64,000 nt of DNA from JACRLV01 sp045863555 (GTDB lineage: Bacteria; Planctomycetota; Phycisphaerae; UBA1845; Fen-1342), in the NCBI GenBank assembly GCA_045863555.1, contig BTUU01000023.1, positions 1 through 64,000 of the forward strand, read 5' to 3'. Shown here piece after piece: positions 8,936 to 17,463 of the stretch. Below the pieces are notes generated by a model. It made no database searches. It was not told where the DNA came from and saw only the letters and a program-made list of their open reading frames with translations. A program made the translations under genes and the position numbers. Numbering within the stretch: the stretch's first letter is position 1; each line of letters opens with the position of its first letter.

Positions 8936-10108
8936 TTAGGCCTGGCGCAGCGCTTCGATGATGCGGATCCGCGAGGCCCGCAGCGCGGGAAACAGCGCCC
9001 CCAGCACGCCCACAACGAGCGCCAGGGCGACCGCGATCAGCCCGACCTGCGGTGTGACCTTCACCTCGTACGCAAACACCGTCCACGTCGTGTCGGAGAG
9101 ATAATCCGTCCGCCAGCCCGCGAAACAGAGGCTCGCCGCCAGGCCGGCGCCGCACGCGACTAGGCTGACCAGCACCGATTCGATGACAAACGCGCTGATG
9201 ACCGACCGGCGCGAGAAACCGATCGTCCGCAGCATCGCGATTTCCCGCCGGCGGCTGTCCACTGCGGCGTACATCGTATTCGCAACCGCGAACGCGGCCC
9301 CGGCCGCCATGATGGTCACGAGAATGCTCGTCAGGGCGATAATTTCCTTGGTCTTGGTGGAGAGATCAGCGTAGTAGTCGGTCTCGCGGCGGCCTTCCAG
9401 CTCCACGGCCGGGCCGTTGACGTAGTCGATCGCGGTGGGGACATGCTCCGGCCCGGTGAGCCGGGCGACGATGCTCGACACGAGCGGCCGGTGGTAGGAA
9501 TCGGAGACCATCGTGCGCGGGGCGAGGATCTCGCTCTCGATCGCCGCCCCGCCCGCGTCAAAAACGCCGACGACGCGGTAGAGGCGGTTGCCGGCGCGGC
9601 CCATGTTCACGTCGGAGCCGATCGAAAGCCCGGCGTACCGGTCGCGCGCGGCCTTGCCCACGATGCACTCCAGCGCACCCTCATGGAAGCGCCGGCCGTC
9701 GATCATGCGGATCTCCGGGTGAACTTCAAAGGCGATCGGGTCGAGGCCGCGAACGGCGACATTCGCGGGGCGACCGTTCCTGCCGAGGCGGCGGATCGTC
9801 GTCTGAACGCAGATCTCGCGGCTGACCATCGGCTCGCCAGCAGCCGAAAACGCGAGGTGCGGGGTCTGAACGACGCGGTCGGCCTCGCCGAGCTGGATGA
9901 TGCTCGTGCTTTCGGCCGTCGCGCCCGGCTTGAGAATCAGAAGATTATCGGAACGCCCGCTGCTGTGGAGCGAGGCCTTGATCCCCTCGGCGAACGACAG
10001 CAGGACGGACAGCACGAGGACCACGACACCGATCACGACAAACGTGAGCGCCGTGTTGATCTTGCGGACAAAGAGGTTGCGGATGTTATACGTCAGCGGC
10101 AAGGCCAT
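8936..10108 (-). CDS. FtsX/MacB-type ABC transporter permease
   Basis: This 390-residue inner-membrane protein has the MacB-type layout: one N-terminal membrane helix (LTFVVIGVVVLVLSVLLSF), a large periplasmic domain, then three membrane helices (ILVTIMAAGAAFAVANTMYA; VIESVLVSLVACGAGL; VGLIAVALALVVGVLGALFP) ending in the typical SRIRIIEALRQ tail. The ATG at 10108 is chosen over the upstream frame start at 10201 because GGGGGACC precedes it at a good distance. It pairs with the downstream adaptor 7661-8926. The family needs an ATPase to drive it. None is encoded in this transcript, and the nearest candidate is the divergent gene 12403-13119. Confidence 0.9.
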   Translation of the reverse strand: MALPLTYNIRNLFVRKINTALTFVVIGVVVLVLSVLLSFAEGIKASLHSSGRSDNLLILKPGATAESTSIIQLGEADRVVQTPHLAFSAAGEPMVSREICVQTTIRRLGRNGRPANVAVRGLDPIAFEVHPEIRMIDGRRFHEGALECIVGKAARDRYAGLSIGSDVNMGRAGNRLYRVVGVFDAGGAAIESEILAPRTMVSDSYHRPLVSSIVARLTGPEHVPTAIDYVNGPAVELEGRRETDYYADLSTKTKEIIALTSILVTIMAAGAAFAVANTMYAAVDSRRREIAMLRTIGFSRRSVISAFVIESVLVSLVACGAGLAASLCFAGWRTDYLSDTTWTVFAYEVKVTPQVGLIAVALALVVGVLGALFPALRASRIRIIEALRQA

Positions 10109-10190
10109 TCGCGGCGGTCCCCCGGCGGTTTCAGGAGTGTATCGCGAGCGAGGCAACCCTACCCGTCGTTCGGGCGGCCGGAAATTCGGT

Positions 10191-10218
10191 TTGACCCCCA
10201 CTCCGCGTACGATAGACT
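10191..10218 (+). promoter_or_regulatory. Candidate sigma-70-type promoter for the rightward export operon
   Basis: TTGACC (10191-10196) and TAGACT (10213-10218) are separated by 16 bases and lie directly before the Cys-rich gene at 10229. They sit in the 120-base divergent gap between the two export operons, so the region may control both. Judged by eye only. Confidence 0.5.
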
Positions 10219-10228
10219 CTAGGAAGCG

Positions 10229-10600
10229 ATGGTACGTGTACTCGTCATCCTGGTTCTCTGCATCGGGAATGCGATCCCGCGGGGAAACGCCGTCTGCTGC
10301 CCGCCCGCTCCGGTTGCCGTGAACGCGGGCCTGTCCAAAGCCGCGCCAGCGGCAAAGAGCTGCTGCTCGTCACATCGGGCGCGGATCGCGCACGCCGATC
10401 ACTCCGATTCTCAACATCCCAAGCCGCCCGTAGACAGCGGCAAATCCTGCGCGTCGCCCTGCTGCGCGAAGGCGCCCGCATCGATCGGGTTGCTGGCCGT
10501 GCTGCCACTCGAGTTCACGCCGGTGCGCGCGGCCGTCCCGACGTACGAGATGCCCGAGACTCCGGCCCACGACGCGATTTTCCACCCTCCCCGCGCCTGA
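10229..10600 (+). CDS. Small secreted Cys/His-rich protein, likely metal-binding
   Basis: This 123-residue protein has a signal peptide (MVRVLVILVLCIGNAIPRG). The mature part contains clustered cysteines and histidines: NAVCCPP, KSCCSSH, a His-rich HADHSDSQH segment, then KSCASPCCAK. This composition suggests binding of a soft metal such as copper or zinc, but no known family was recognised. A GGAAG-like site precedes the ATG. It is the first gene of the rightward operon and is followed 163 bases later by the adaptor, ATPase and permeases. That context suggests a periplasmic sensor, chaperone or substrate carrier for the exporter. Function is inferred only from composition and position. Confidence 0.65.
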   Translation: MVRVLVILVLCIGNAIPRGNAVCCPPAPVAVNAGLSKAAPAAKSCCSSHRARIAHADHSDSQHPKPPVDSGKSCASPCCAKAPASIGLLAVLPLEFTPVRAAVPTYEMPETPAHDAIFHPPRA

Positions 10601-10763
10601 TCTTCTCCGACCGGCATGGCCACGGGGCGGCTCCCTGCGCTTGATGCCGCATGGATGCAGCCGCTCGCGGCGACGCCCGGTCGAACTCACTCGTTTCGAT
10701 AAGTGAAGATCAACCAAGGCGCGATTCCGTGTACTCGCGCATGCCTTGCGATGGGAGGAAACC

Positions 10764-12416
10764 ATGCAGGCGACTCAGACCGATTTATCGGCGCTCCGCC
10801 GCGGCCTTGCGCCGGCGGCCGACGCCGAGCCGCTCCGCGTCCGCGTGCCGCTGCCGCCAATCCAGTGGCGCACGCGCATCGCCCTGCCTGCGATCATCTT
10901 CGCGGGGGCGGTCGGCCTCCTGCTGTATGCCGGACGAGACGTACTCACGCCGGCGATCGACGTCCATGTCGTGCCGGTCGTCCAGAAAACGAACCCGCCC
11001 GGGCAGCCTGCCGCAGCGCGGCCCGGCCAGGTCGCGGCGCCCGCCGGCCCGATCGTCACCGCACCGGGCTGGGTCGAGGCCGACCCCTACTCGACCGCGG
11101 TCAGCGCCCTGACCAACGGCGTCGTGGCCGAGGTGCTCGTGCTCGAAGGCCAGCGCGTCGACGTTGGTCAGGTAGTGGCGCGGCTCATCGACGAAGACGC
11201 GCGCCTCGAACTCCAGCAGGCCGAGGCCGAATTGAAGAGCGCCGAGGCGGCCCTCGCCGAGGCCAAGGCCGCGCACGAGGCGGCGCAGCGCGACTGGGAC
11301 AACCCGATCGAACTGACCCGCCGAGCCGCCGCGGCGAAGGCGGGTCTCGAAAAAGCGGAGGCCGTGCTCGCGCAGTGGCCGGCTGAGGTGGCCGCCGCGG
11401 AAGCACGGGCGCAGGACAAACAGGCAGAGTACGATCGCATTGCGCGGCTCGGCGAACAGGCGGCGGAAATCGAGACGATCCGCTCGCGCCTCCAATTCGA
11501 AGCGGCCAGGGCGGAAGCCGAGGCGATTCGGCTGAGTAAACCGTCGCGGCTGGCCGAAGTCGAGGCAATGAAGGCCGAGCTGGCCGCGGCGGAAGCGGAT
11601 CTGCGCCTGCGCATCGCGGACCGTCGCGAGCTGGACGAGGCGGCGGCGAAGGTGGCCCAGGCTGAGGCGATGGTCGCCAAGGCGAGCGCCATGCGCGCGA
11701 CGGCGGCCCTCCAGCTCGACCGAACGCAGGTCCGGTCGACGTTCGCCGGCCTGGTGATGGCGCGGCTCGTCGAGCCGGGTTCGAAGGTGATGTTCGAGGC
11801 CGACGATCCGCGCATGTCGCAGATCGTCCGCCTCTATGACCCGAAGCACCTCCAGGTGCGCGTGGACATCCCGCTCTCGGAGGCGGCCCGCGTGGGCGTC
11901 GGTGATCGGGCCGAGATCGTCGTGCAGGTCCTGCCGGATCGGACGTTCAAGGGCGAGGTCACGCGGCTCGTCCATGAGGCCGACATCCAGCGAAACACGA
12001 TCCAGGTCAAGGTGCGGATCGACGATCCTACGCCCGAGTTGAAACCGGAGATGCTCGCGCGGGCTCGCTTCGTCGGACACGCGGCCGGCAGCGGCGACGC
12101 GACGGCGGATCTGGCGGCGGCCGGCGGCTCCGGCGGCCTCTATGCGCCGGCGACCGCGATTCGCGACCAGACCGGCGAGAAGGCCGTGGCATGGATCGTC
12201 GATCAGAAAACGTCCACGGCCCGGCGGAAGGCGGTCGAACTCGGCTACGGGCGATCCGGCGACTGGATCGAGATTGCGACGGGGCTCGCGCCGGGTGACC
12301 GGCTGATCGTCGGCGATGTGTCGCACCTTACCGACGGCCGCCGCGTCCGGATCGTGGGCGAAGCCGCGCTCGCCGCGGCCGACACGCGAAAGGAGGCGGG
12401 TCATGGCTCTCATTGA
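10764..12416 (+). CDS. Periplasmic adaptor (membrane fusion protein) with long coiled coil
   Basis: This is a 550-residue adaptor protein of the HlyD type. The ATG at 10764 is preferred to the upstream TTG because GGGAGGA precedes it. A membrane segment lies near residues 34-55 (IALPAIIFAGAVGLLLYAG). The lipoyl half-motif (SALTNGVVAEVLVLEGQRVDVGQ) is followed by an unusually long Ala/Glu-rich coiled coil of about 190 residues, then FAGLVMARLVEPGSKV and a barrel domain. The coiled coil is longer than in typical MacA proteins and could reach further across the periplasm. The gene end overlaps the ATPase start by 14 bases, so the two are translationally coupled. Confidence 0.88.
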   Translation: MQATQTDLSALRRGLAPAADAEPLRVRVPLPPIQWRTRIALPAIIFAGAVGLLLYAGRDVLTPAIDVHVVPVVQKTNPPGQPAAARPGQVAAPAGPIVTAPGWVEADPYSTAVSALTNGVVAEVLVLEGQRVDVGQVVARLIDEDARLELQQAEAELKSAEAALAEAKAAHEAAQRDWDNPIELTRRAAAAKAGLEKAEAVLAQWPAEVAAAEARAQDKQAEYDRIARLGEQAAEIETIRSRLQFEAARAEAEAIRLSKPSRLAEVEAMKAELAAAEADLRLRIADRRELDEAAAKVAQAEAMVAKASAMRATAALQLDRTQVRSTFAGLVMARLVEPGSKVMFEADDPRMSQIVRLYDPKHLQVRVDIPLSEAARVGVGDRAEIVVQVLPDRTFKGEVTRLVHEADIQRNTIQVKVRIDDPTPELKPEMLARARFVGHAAGSGDATADLAAAGGSGGLYAPATAIRDQTGEKAVAWIVDQKTSTARRKAVELGYGRSGDWIEIATGLAPGDRLIVGDVSHLTDGRRVRIVGEAALAAADTRKEAGHGSH

Positions 12417-13119
12417 ATGCCGCAAGCTGACCCGTTCATACAAGAAGGGCGACCAGGAGATCACGCCGCTGCGCGATCTCGATCTGGAGGTGGACGAAGG
12501 CGCGTTCGTCGCGCTCATGGGCCCCTCGGGCAGCGGAAAAACGACGCTGCTGAACCTCATCGCCGGCATCGACCGGCCGACCTCCGGCGCACTGCTGATC
12601 GGAGGCAACGACATCGCCCGCCTCTCGCGCTCGCAGCTCGCCACGTGGCGCTCGACGTTTATCGGCTACGTCTTCCAGCTCTACAACCTCGTGCCAACGC
12701 TGACGGCATACGAGAACATCGAGCTGCCGCTGCTGCTTCACCCGCTGTCTCGCAAGCAGCGGCACGACAAGGTGAGCCTCGCGCTCGAACTGGTCGCTCT
12801 CGCCGATCGGCACGACCACTTCCCCCGCCAGCTCAGCGGCGGCCAGGAGCAGCGCGTCGCCATCGCCCGCGCCATCGTCACCGACCCGCGGATCATCGTG
12901 GCCGACGAGCCGACGGGCGACCTCGACGCCGCGTCCGCCCGATCGATCATGGACCTGCTCTGCCGCCTGAACCGCGAGCTGGGCAAGACGCTCGTCATGG
13001 TCACGCACGACCCGAAAACCGCCGCCTTCGCCGGGCAGACGCTGCACCTCGAAAAGGGCCGCCTCGTCGAAGCCGTCTCGAACGCGCACGCATTCGCCGC
13101 CCCCCAGGAGGTGCTCTAA
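12403..13119 (+). CDS. ABC transporter ATPase (LolD/MacB type)
   Basis: This 238-residue ATPase has all ABC motifs: Walker A GPSGSGKT at residues 40-47, signature LSGGQEQRVAIARA, Walker B IIVADEPTGDLD and the switch histidine in VMVTHDPK. Sequence style (RSYKKGDQEITPLRDLDLEV) is that of the LolD/MacB branch, which powers extraction or export and not import. The ATG at 12403 is preceded by AAGGAGG and overlaps the end of the adaptor gene. The stop codon overlaps the next ATG (TAATG at 13117-13121). It is the only ATPase in the 7.7-16.1 kb locus and may serve three permeases. Confidence 0.93.
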   Translation: MALIECRKLTRSYKKGDQEITPLRDLDLEVDEGAFVALMGPSGSGKTTLLNLIAGIDRPTSGALLIGGNDIARLSRSQLATWRSTFIGYVFQLYNLVPTLTAYENIELPLLLHPLSRKQRHDKVSLALELVALADRHDHFPRQLSGGQEQRVAIARAIVTDPRIIVADEPTGDLDAASARSIMDLLCRLNRELGKTLVMVTHDPKTAAFAGQTLHLEKGRLVEAVSNAHAFAAPQEVL

Positions 13120-14273
13120 TGATTCACCCGCGCATGATCCCCGTCGTCCTCAAGCAGATCATCCGCCAGCGCACGCGAAGTCTGCTGACCGTCGCCGGCG
13201 TCGCCGTCGCGATGTTTCTCTTCAGCGGCATCCAGGCCCTCCAGCGCGGGGCGGAAGCCGCGACGCAGACGTCCGCCCGCGACACGGAGCTCGTCGTCTA
13301 CCGCAAGGACCGCTACTGCCCCTTCGCGAGCCAGATCCCCGAGTCCTATCTCCAGCAGATCTCGAAGGTCCCGGGCGTCGCGTCCGTCGTGCCGATGAAG
13401 ATCGTCGTCAACAACTGCCGTACCAGCCTCGACGTCGTGACCTTCCGCGGCGTGCCAGATGAACGCTTCATCGACGCGTACGGATCGAAGCTCAAGCTGC
13501 TCAACGGTTCATTCGAAGAGTGGAAGAAGCGTTCCGACGCCGTGCTGCTCGGCGAGACCCTCGCGAATCGCCGCGGCCTCGTCGTAGGACAGAGTTTCGA
13601 CGCGGCCGGCGTCCGCGCCTACGTCGCCGGCGTGGTTCACTCCGACGAGCCGCAGCACCAGAACGTCGCCTATGCCCACCTGGAATTCCTCCAGCGGGCC
13701 AGCGAGAAAGGCGGCCTGGGCATCGTCACGCAGTTCAACGTCCGCGTGCACGAACCGGCGCAGATCGAGCCGGTCGCCCGCGCGATCGACGACATCTTCG
13801 CGAATGACCAGGCCCCGACGCAGACGTATCCGGAAAAGGCCTTCGTCGCCCGCGCCGCCGCGGATGTGCTCGAAATCGTCGGTTTCACGCGCTGGCTCGG
13901 CTGGGGCTGCCTCGCCGCCGTGCTCGCGCTGGTCGGCAACGCCATCGTCCTCGCCGTCCAGGATCGCATCCGCGAACACGCCGTGCTCCAGACGCTCGGC
14001 TACCGCAGCGGCCTCATCGCCCGCCTCATCCTCGTCGAGAGTTCGACGCTCGCGATTGTCGGCGGCCTCGTCGGATCAGCCGCTGCCGTCGCCGCCCTGC
14101 GCTACACCAGTTTCAGTCTCAGCGTCGACGGCCTCAGCATCCCCATCGACGCCGACGCGGTCACCCTGCTGATCGGCCTCGCCTTCTCCGTCGCGCTCGG
14201 CGTTCTCGCGGGCATGCTCCCCGCGTGGCAGGCCTCGCGGCGCGAAATCGTGGCCTGCTTCCGGGCGGTGTAA
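13119..14273 (+). CDS. FtsX/MacB-type ABC permease, first of the rightward pair
   Basis: This 384-residue permease has an N-terminal helix (LLTVAGVAVAMFLFSGIQAL), a periplasmic domain of about 220 residues, and three C-terminal helices (LGWGCLAAVLALVGNAIVLA; LILVESSTLAIVGGLVGSAA; VTLLIGLAFSVALGVLAGML) ending PAWQASRREIVACFRAV. The periplasmic part has an unusual Cys/Tyr-containing segment (RKDRYCPFASQIPESY). The reading frame is open well upstream inside the ATPase gene, but the true start is the ATG at 13119, coupled by TAATG. It probably forms a heterodimer with the product of 14286-15455. Confidence 0.9.
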   Translation: MIHPRMIPVVLKQIIRQRTRSLLTVAGVAVAMFLFSGIQALQRGAEAATQTSARDTELVVYRKDRYCPFASQIPESYLQQISKVPGVASVVPMKIVVNNCRTSLDVVTFRGVPDERFIDAYGSKLKLLNGSFEEWKKRSDAVLLGETLANRRGLVVGQSFDAAGVRAYVAGVVHSDEPQHQNVAYAHLEFLQRASEKGGLGIVTQFNVRVHEPAQIEPVARAIDDIFANDQAPTQTYPEKAFVARAAADVLEIVGFTRWLGWGCLAAVLALVGNAIVLAVQDRIREHAVLQTLGYRSGLIARLILVESSTLAIVGGLVGSAAAVAALRYTSFSLSVDGLSIPIDADAVTLLIGLAFSVALGVLAGMLPAWQASRREIVACFRAV

Positions 14274-14285
14274 GGAGATGACGCC

Positions 14286-15455
14286 ATGAAACTCCTCCGC
14301 TTCGAATACGCCGTCCGCAACCTCGGCCGCTCGCCCTCGCGGGCCATCGCCAGCGTCCTCGGCAGCGGTCTCGTCGCCCTGCTCATGGTCGCGGCGTCCG
14401 CCTTCGTCGGCGGAATGAACCGCGGCCTCAGCGTCGACCACGAAAACCGCAACGTCATGCTCCTCGGCGCGGGCAGCGAAGAGTCGATCGAACGCAGCGA
14501 GATCACCGCCGGAGCCGCCGGCATCGCCGAGGCGTCCATTCCCGGCGTCCAGCAGCTTTTCGGCGTCAGCTACGTCTCGCCCGAGTGCCACATGGCCGTC
14601 GTGGTCCGACCCTCAAAGGACGCACACGAAGAGTGGCAGGCCAGCTTTCGCGGTGTGAAAGACGCCGCGTTCCTGGTCCATCCGAAGGTGCAGCTCGTCG
14701 ATGGCCGCGCGCCCCGCCCCGGTCAGAACGAGATCATGGCCGGGTCCCTCGCAGCTGCGCGGCTCGGTGTCAGCGACTCGCGCCTCGCCGTCGGACAGAC
14801 GCTCTGGTTCGATGAGCGGCTGTGGACGATCACCGGCCGCTTCGTCGCCCCGGGCACGGTCATGGACGCCGAATTCTGGATGCCGCTCGAAGACCTCATG
14901 GTCGCGACGAAGCGCACCACAATCTCGACCGTGACCATGACGCTCGCGCCCGACGGCGATTTTGCCGACGTCGACGCCTTCGCCAAGCAGCGGCTCGACC
15001 TCGAGCTCGTCGCACTGCCCGAAGGGGCGTACTACGCCAAGCTGATGAACTTCTACGGCCCGATCCGGATGATGATCTGGGTCACCGCGGGCCTCGTCGC
15101 GCTCGGCGGTTTCTTCGGCGGGCTCAACACGATGTTCGCCGCCTTCGCCTCGCGCGTCCGCGAACTCGCGACGCTTCAGACCCTTGGCTTCTCGCGCCTC
15201 GCAATCGTCGTCAGCATGATTCAGGAGTCGCTCCTCGCCTCGATGAGCGGCGCACTGATCGCCATCGTCGCCGCATTTTTCCTGCTCGACGGCGCGGCCG
15301 TGAAAATCTCAATGGGCGCGTTCGGCCTCTCGATCGACGCCACCGCCGTCGTCGTCGGCCTCCTCGCCGGTCTCGGCCTCGGTATCCTCGGTACGCTTCC
15401 GCCGGCGTGGCGCTGTCTGTCGCCGGAAATCCCGGCCGCGCTGCGGTCGGCGTGA
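14286..15455 (+). CDS. FtsX/MacB-type ABC permease, second of the rightward pair
   Basis: This 389-residue permease has the same topology as its upstream neighbour: N-terminal helix (IASVLGSGLVALLMVAASAF), a periplasmic domain, three C-terminal helices (MIWVTAGLVALGGFFGGLNT; LLASMSGALIAIVAAFFLLD; TAVVVGLLAGLGLGILGTLP) and an ending PAWRCLSPEIPAALRSA. It starts 12 bases after the previous gene behind TAAGGAG. The two permeases are related but clearly divergent, which points to a heteromeric channel. It is followed 57 bases later by a lipoprotein gene in the same direction. Confidence 0.9.
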   Translation: MKLLRFEYAVRNLGRSPSRAIASVLGSGLVALLMVAASAFVGGMNRGLSVDHENRNVMLLGAGSEESIERSEITAGAAGIAEASIPGVQQLFGVSYVSPECHMAVVVRPSKDAHEEWQASFRGVKDAAFLVHPKVQLVDGRAPRPGQNEIMAGSLAAARLGVSDSRLAVGQTLWFDERLWTITGRFVAPGTVMDAEFWMPLEDLMVATKRTTISTVTMTLAPDGDFADVDAFAKQRLDLELVALPEGAYYAKLMNFYGPIRMMIWVTAGLVALGGFFGGLNTMFAAFASRVRELATLQTLGFSRLAIVVSMIQESLLASMSGALIAIVAAFFLLDGAAVKISMGAFGLSIDATAVVVGLLAGLGLGILGTLPPAWRCLSPEIPAALRSA

Positions 15456-15512
15456 TGTGTGTGTGAACAAAATGGCGATCGACGAAGATCGCCCTACGAA
15501 AAGGAGCCTGAA

Positions 15513-16061
15513 ATGCGAATGTTCCCGATCATCCTAGCGACGCTCGGCGTCGGTGCCGTCATTCTGACCGCCTGCGACAAACCCGCTTCCGACAAACCGT
15601 CTTCCAACGCGCCGGTCCAGCCGGCCGCCGCGATCCCCGCGTCGCTTTTCATCGCCGAAGCCCCCGCCGACCCGAAAAACGTCGGTGAAGTGAAAAAGAA
15701 CGCCACCGCGGGCCAGGAAGTCGTCATCACCGGTCGCATCGGCGGCTCGGAAGCCCCCTTCGTTGACGGCCGGGCGATGTTCATGCTCGCGGACGTAACC
15801 ACGATGAAAGCGTGCGATGAAATGGGCTCCGACGACCACTGCGCGAAGCCATGGGACTACTGCTGCGAACCGCGCGAACTCCTCGTCGCGAATACCTGCA
15901 CCGTACAGGTCGTCGGCGACGACGGCCGGCCGCTGAAAGCGACGCTCAAGGGCGCAGGCAATCTCGCCGACGGCTCCCGCGTCATCATCAAGGGCAAGGT
16001 CGCGCAGAAAGCGGACCAGACGATGGTGGTCAACGCCGAAGCAATCTTCGTCAAGAGCTGA
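15513..16061 (+). CDS. Cys-rich OB-fold-like lipoprotein
   Basis: This 182-residue predicted lipoprotein has the lipobox ILTAC, with the lipidated Cys near residue 20. The ATG at 15513 follows AAGGAG. After a Pro/Ala linker comes a beta-rich domain with OB-fold character (AGQEVVITGRIGGSEAPF, GSRVIIKGKVAQKADQTM). It is interrupted by a cysteine cluster, HCAKPWDYCCEP, and a further Cys in ANTCTVQVVG. The cluster could bind a metal ion or form disulfides. It ends the rightward export operon and is followed by a strong hairpin. Together with the Cys/His-rich protein at the other end of the operon it hints at a metal- or thiol-related cargo. No named family was recognised with confidence. Confidence 0.7.
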   Translation: MRMFPIILATLGVGAVILTACDKPASDKPSSNAPVQPAAAIPASLFIAEAPADPKNVGEVKKNATAGQEVVITGRIGGSEAPFVDGRAMFMLADVTTMKACDEMGSDDHCAKPWDYCCEPRELLVANTCTVQVVGDDGRPLKATLKGAGNLADGSRVIIKGKVAQKADQTMVVNAEAIFVKS

Positions 16062-16091
16062 GAAACCGGCAATTTCGGCTCAAACCGCACC

Positions 16092-16136
16092 GGGGCGGCG
16101 ATTCGGGAACGATCCCGACGCCGCCCCGCCGCCTTT
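16092..16136 (+). terminator. Hairpin terminator after the export operon
   Basis: GGGGCGGCG (16092-16100) pairs with CGCCGCCCC (16119-16127), and an inner TCGGGA/TCCCGA stem continues the helix with a 4-base loop. A short TTTT follows at 16133-16136. The stem is very strong; the T tract is weak. Confidence 0.65.
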
Positions 16137-16207
16137 TGGGATTTTGCAACCCGCGGCGGGCGGGCGCGTAGAAGAGGTGCGAAGTCGATCATCAAAAGGA
16201 GAGATGC

Positions 16208-17242
16208 ATGCGAAAAACCACCTGCCGCGCTCGCACACTGTCCGCGCTCCTCACCGGCCTGGTCTGCCTGCCCGCACTGACGATGGCGGCCGCCTGGAAC
16301 GGTCAGGACACCGGCGCGCCGGACGCGCGGACTCGGAAAGAACCGGCCGCGCGGCCTGCGGACGCCTCGGGTTCGAAGGAGACCCGCGTTTACCGCCTTC
16401 AGCACGCCGACGCCATCTCGATCATGCAGGTGCTTCAGCCGATTCTCGCCACGCCCGGGTTCACAGCCGCGCGGGGCGAGGCCCCCGATGCCCCCGCAGC
16501 CGGCGCCGGCCGGAGCCCACGGCCCGGCGTCTCGCTCACCGCGGACGCCCGGACGAATTCGATCGTCGCGATCGGCAGCCCCACCGAACTCGAAACGGTG
16601 CAGCAACTGATCAGCGCACTCGACATCGCGACGGTCCAGGGCAGCGGCGCCGCCCAGCCCAGGGGAAAGGAAGAGGCCAGGCGTCTGCCCGACGTCTCAT
16701 CGCGCCTCGACATCACCGTTTTCCAGGTCAGCGTACCCTCCGGCAAGGCCGCGGAACTCGAGGCCGAGACGCTCGAGGCGCTCGCCAAAACGCCCGCGAC
16801 GCTTCAGGCCGCGCTCCAGAACATCGGCGCGACCCGGCTCCTCTATCGCTTCGACCGCGCGATGACCACGGGCCGCCCCGCGCGGCTGGAGGCGACGGCC
16901 GCCGTCCCGGTCGTCCAGTCGGAGATGCGCATCCAGGGCCAGCCGCAGCAGGTCGTCAACCGGGAGCAACTGGGCGCTCGGTTCGACGTATTCGCCGACC
17001 CGGTGGAGGAGGGTTCGCCGCGAATCCGCCTCAACGCCGAGGGCTCGATCTCGCTACTCACGCAGCAGGCGATTCCGGGCGATTCGCCCCGCGTCCTCCC
17101 CGTCCCGCGCAAGATGACCGCCTCCTTTGACGGCATCACCGAAATCGGCGCGCCCGCCGTCTTCCTCGCCGTCGATACCAACACCGCCGGCGACGAACCC
17201 GGCACCGCCCTGGTCGTGCGAATCCTCGTCAGCCGCGATTGA
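16208..17242 (+). CDS. Exported protein with secretin N-domain
   Basis: This 344-residue exported protein has a signal peptide (LSALLTGLVCLPALTMAAA). Residues about 58-140 match the N1-type periplasmic domain of secretins: VYRLQHADAISIMQVLQPIL followed by LTADARTNSIVAIGSP and LETVQQLISALDI. The C-terminal half is beta-rich but has no secretin pore signature (no VPxLGDIPxxGxLF-like segment). It is therefore not a complete secretin. It may be a pilotin-like or scaffold protein, or a member of a lineage-specific family. It stands alone, flanked by two strong terminators, so it is its own transcription unit. Confidence 0.7.
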   Translation: MRKTTCRARTLSALLTGLVCLPALTMAAAWNGQDTGAPDARTRKEPAARPADASGSKETRVYRLQHADAISIMQVLQPILATPGFTAARGEAPDAPAAGAGRSPRPGVSLTADARTNSIVAIGSPTELETVQQLISALDIATVQGSGAAQPRGKEEARRLPDVSSRLDITVFQVSVPSGKAAELEAETLEALAKTPATLQAALQNIGATRLLYRFDRAMTTGRPARLEATAAVPVVQSEMRIQGQPQQVVNREQLGARFDVFADPVEEGSPRIRLNAEGSISLLTQQAIPGDSPRVLPVPRKMTASFDGITEIGAPAVFLAVDTNTAGDEPGTALVVRILVSRD

Positions 17243-17271
17243 CGACCGGCCGACCCGCCGATTACAACCTC

Positions 17272-17314
17272 GCGGGTCCGGCGGCGACGCCCGTTGCCGC
17301 CGGACCCGCTTTTT
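17272..17314 (+). terminator. Intrinsic terminator
   Basis: A perfect 14-base stem (GCGGGTCCGGCGGC at 17272-17285 with GCCGCCGGACCCGC at 17296-17309) with a 10-base loop is followed directly by TTTTT. Confidence 0.95.
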
Positions 17315-17463
17315 GTCTCAATTCGCGATCGTTTCAATACTTGTGAAACATTCTGGCGGAACTGGACAGATCGCCCGCCGGCCTCAACACTTCTGATGAG
17401 TCGGCGCGGATCTTCGCGGAATTGCCCGGGGCCTCGCCGCCGACCAAAGGGTGACGGGCGCGC

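Noticed and set aside
10785..12644. A 619-residue minus-strand frame opposite the adaptor gene
   Set aside because: GC-rich third positions keep antisense frames open. The peptide is Arg/His/Leu-rich without motifs, while the plus strand has a clear adaptor.
12417..13118. N-terminal extension of the permease frame inside the ATPase gene
   Set aside because: This part is out of frame with a clear ATPase; the permease start is fixed by the TAATG overlap at 13117-13121.
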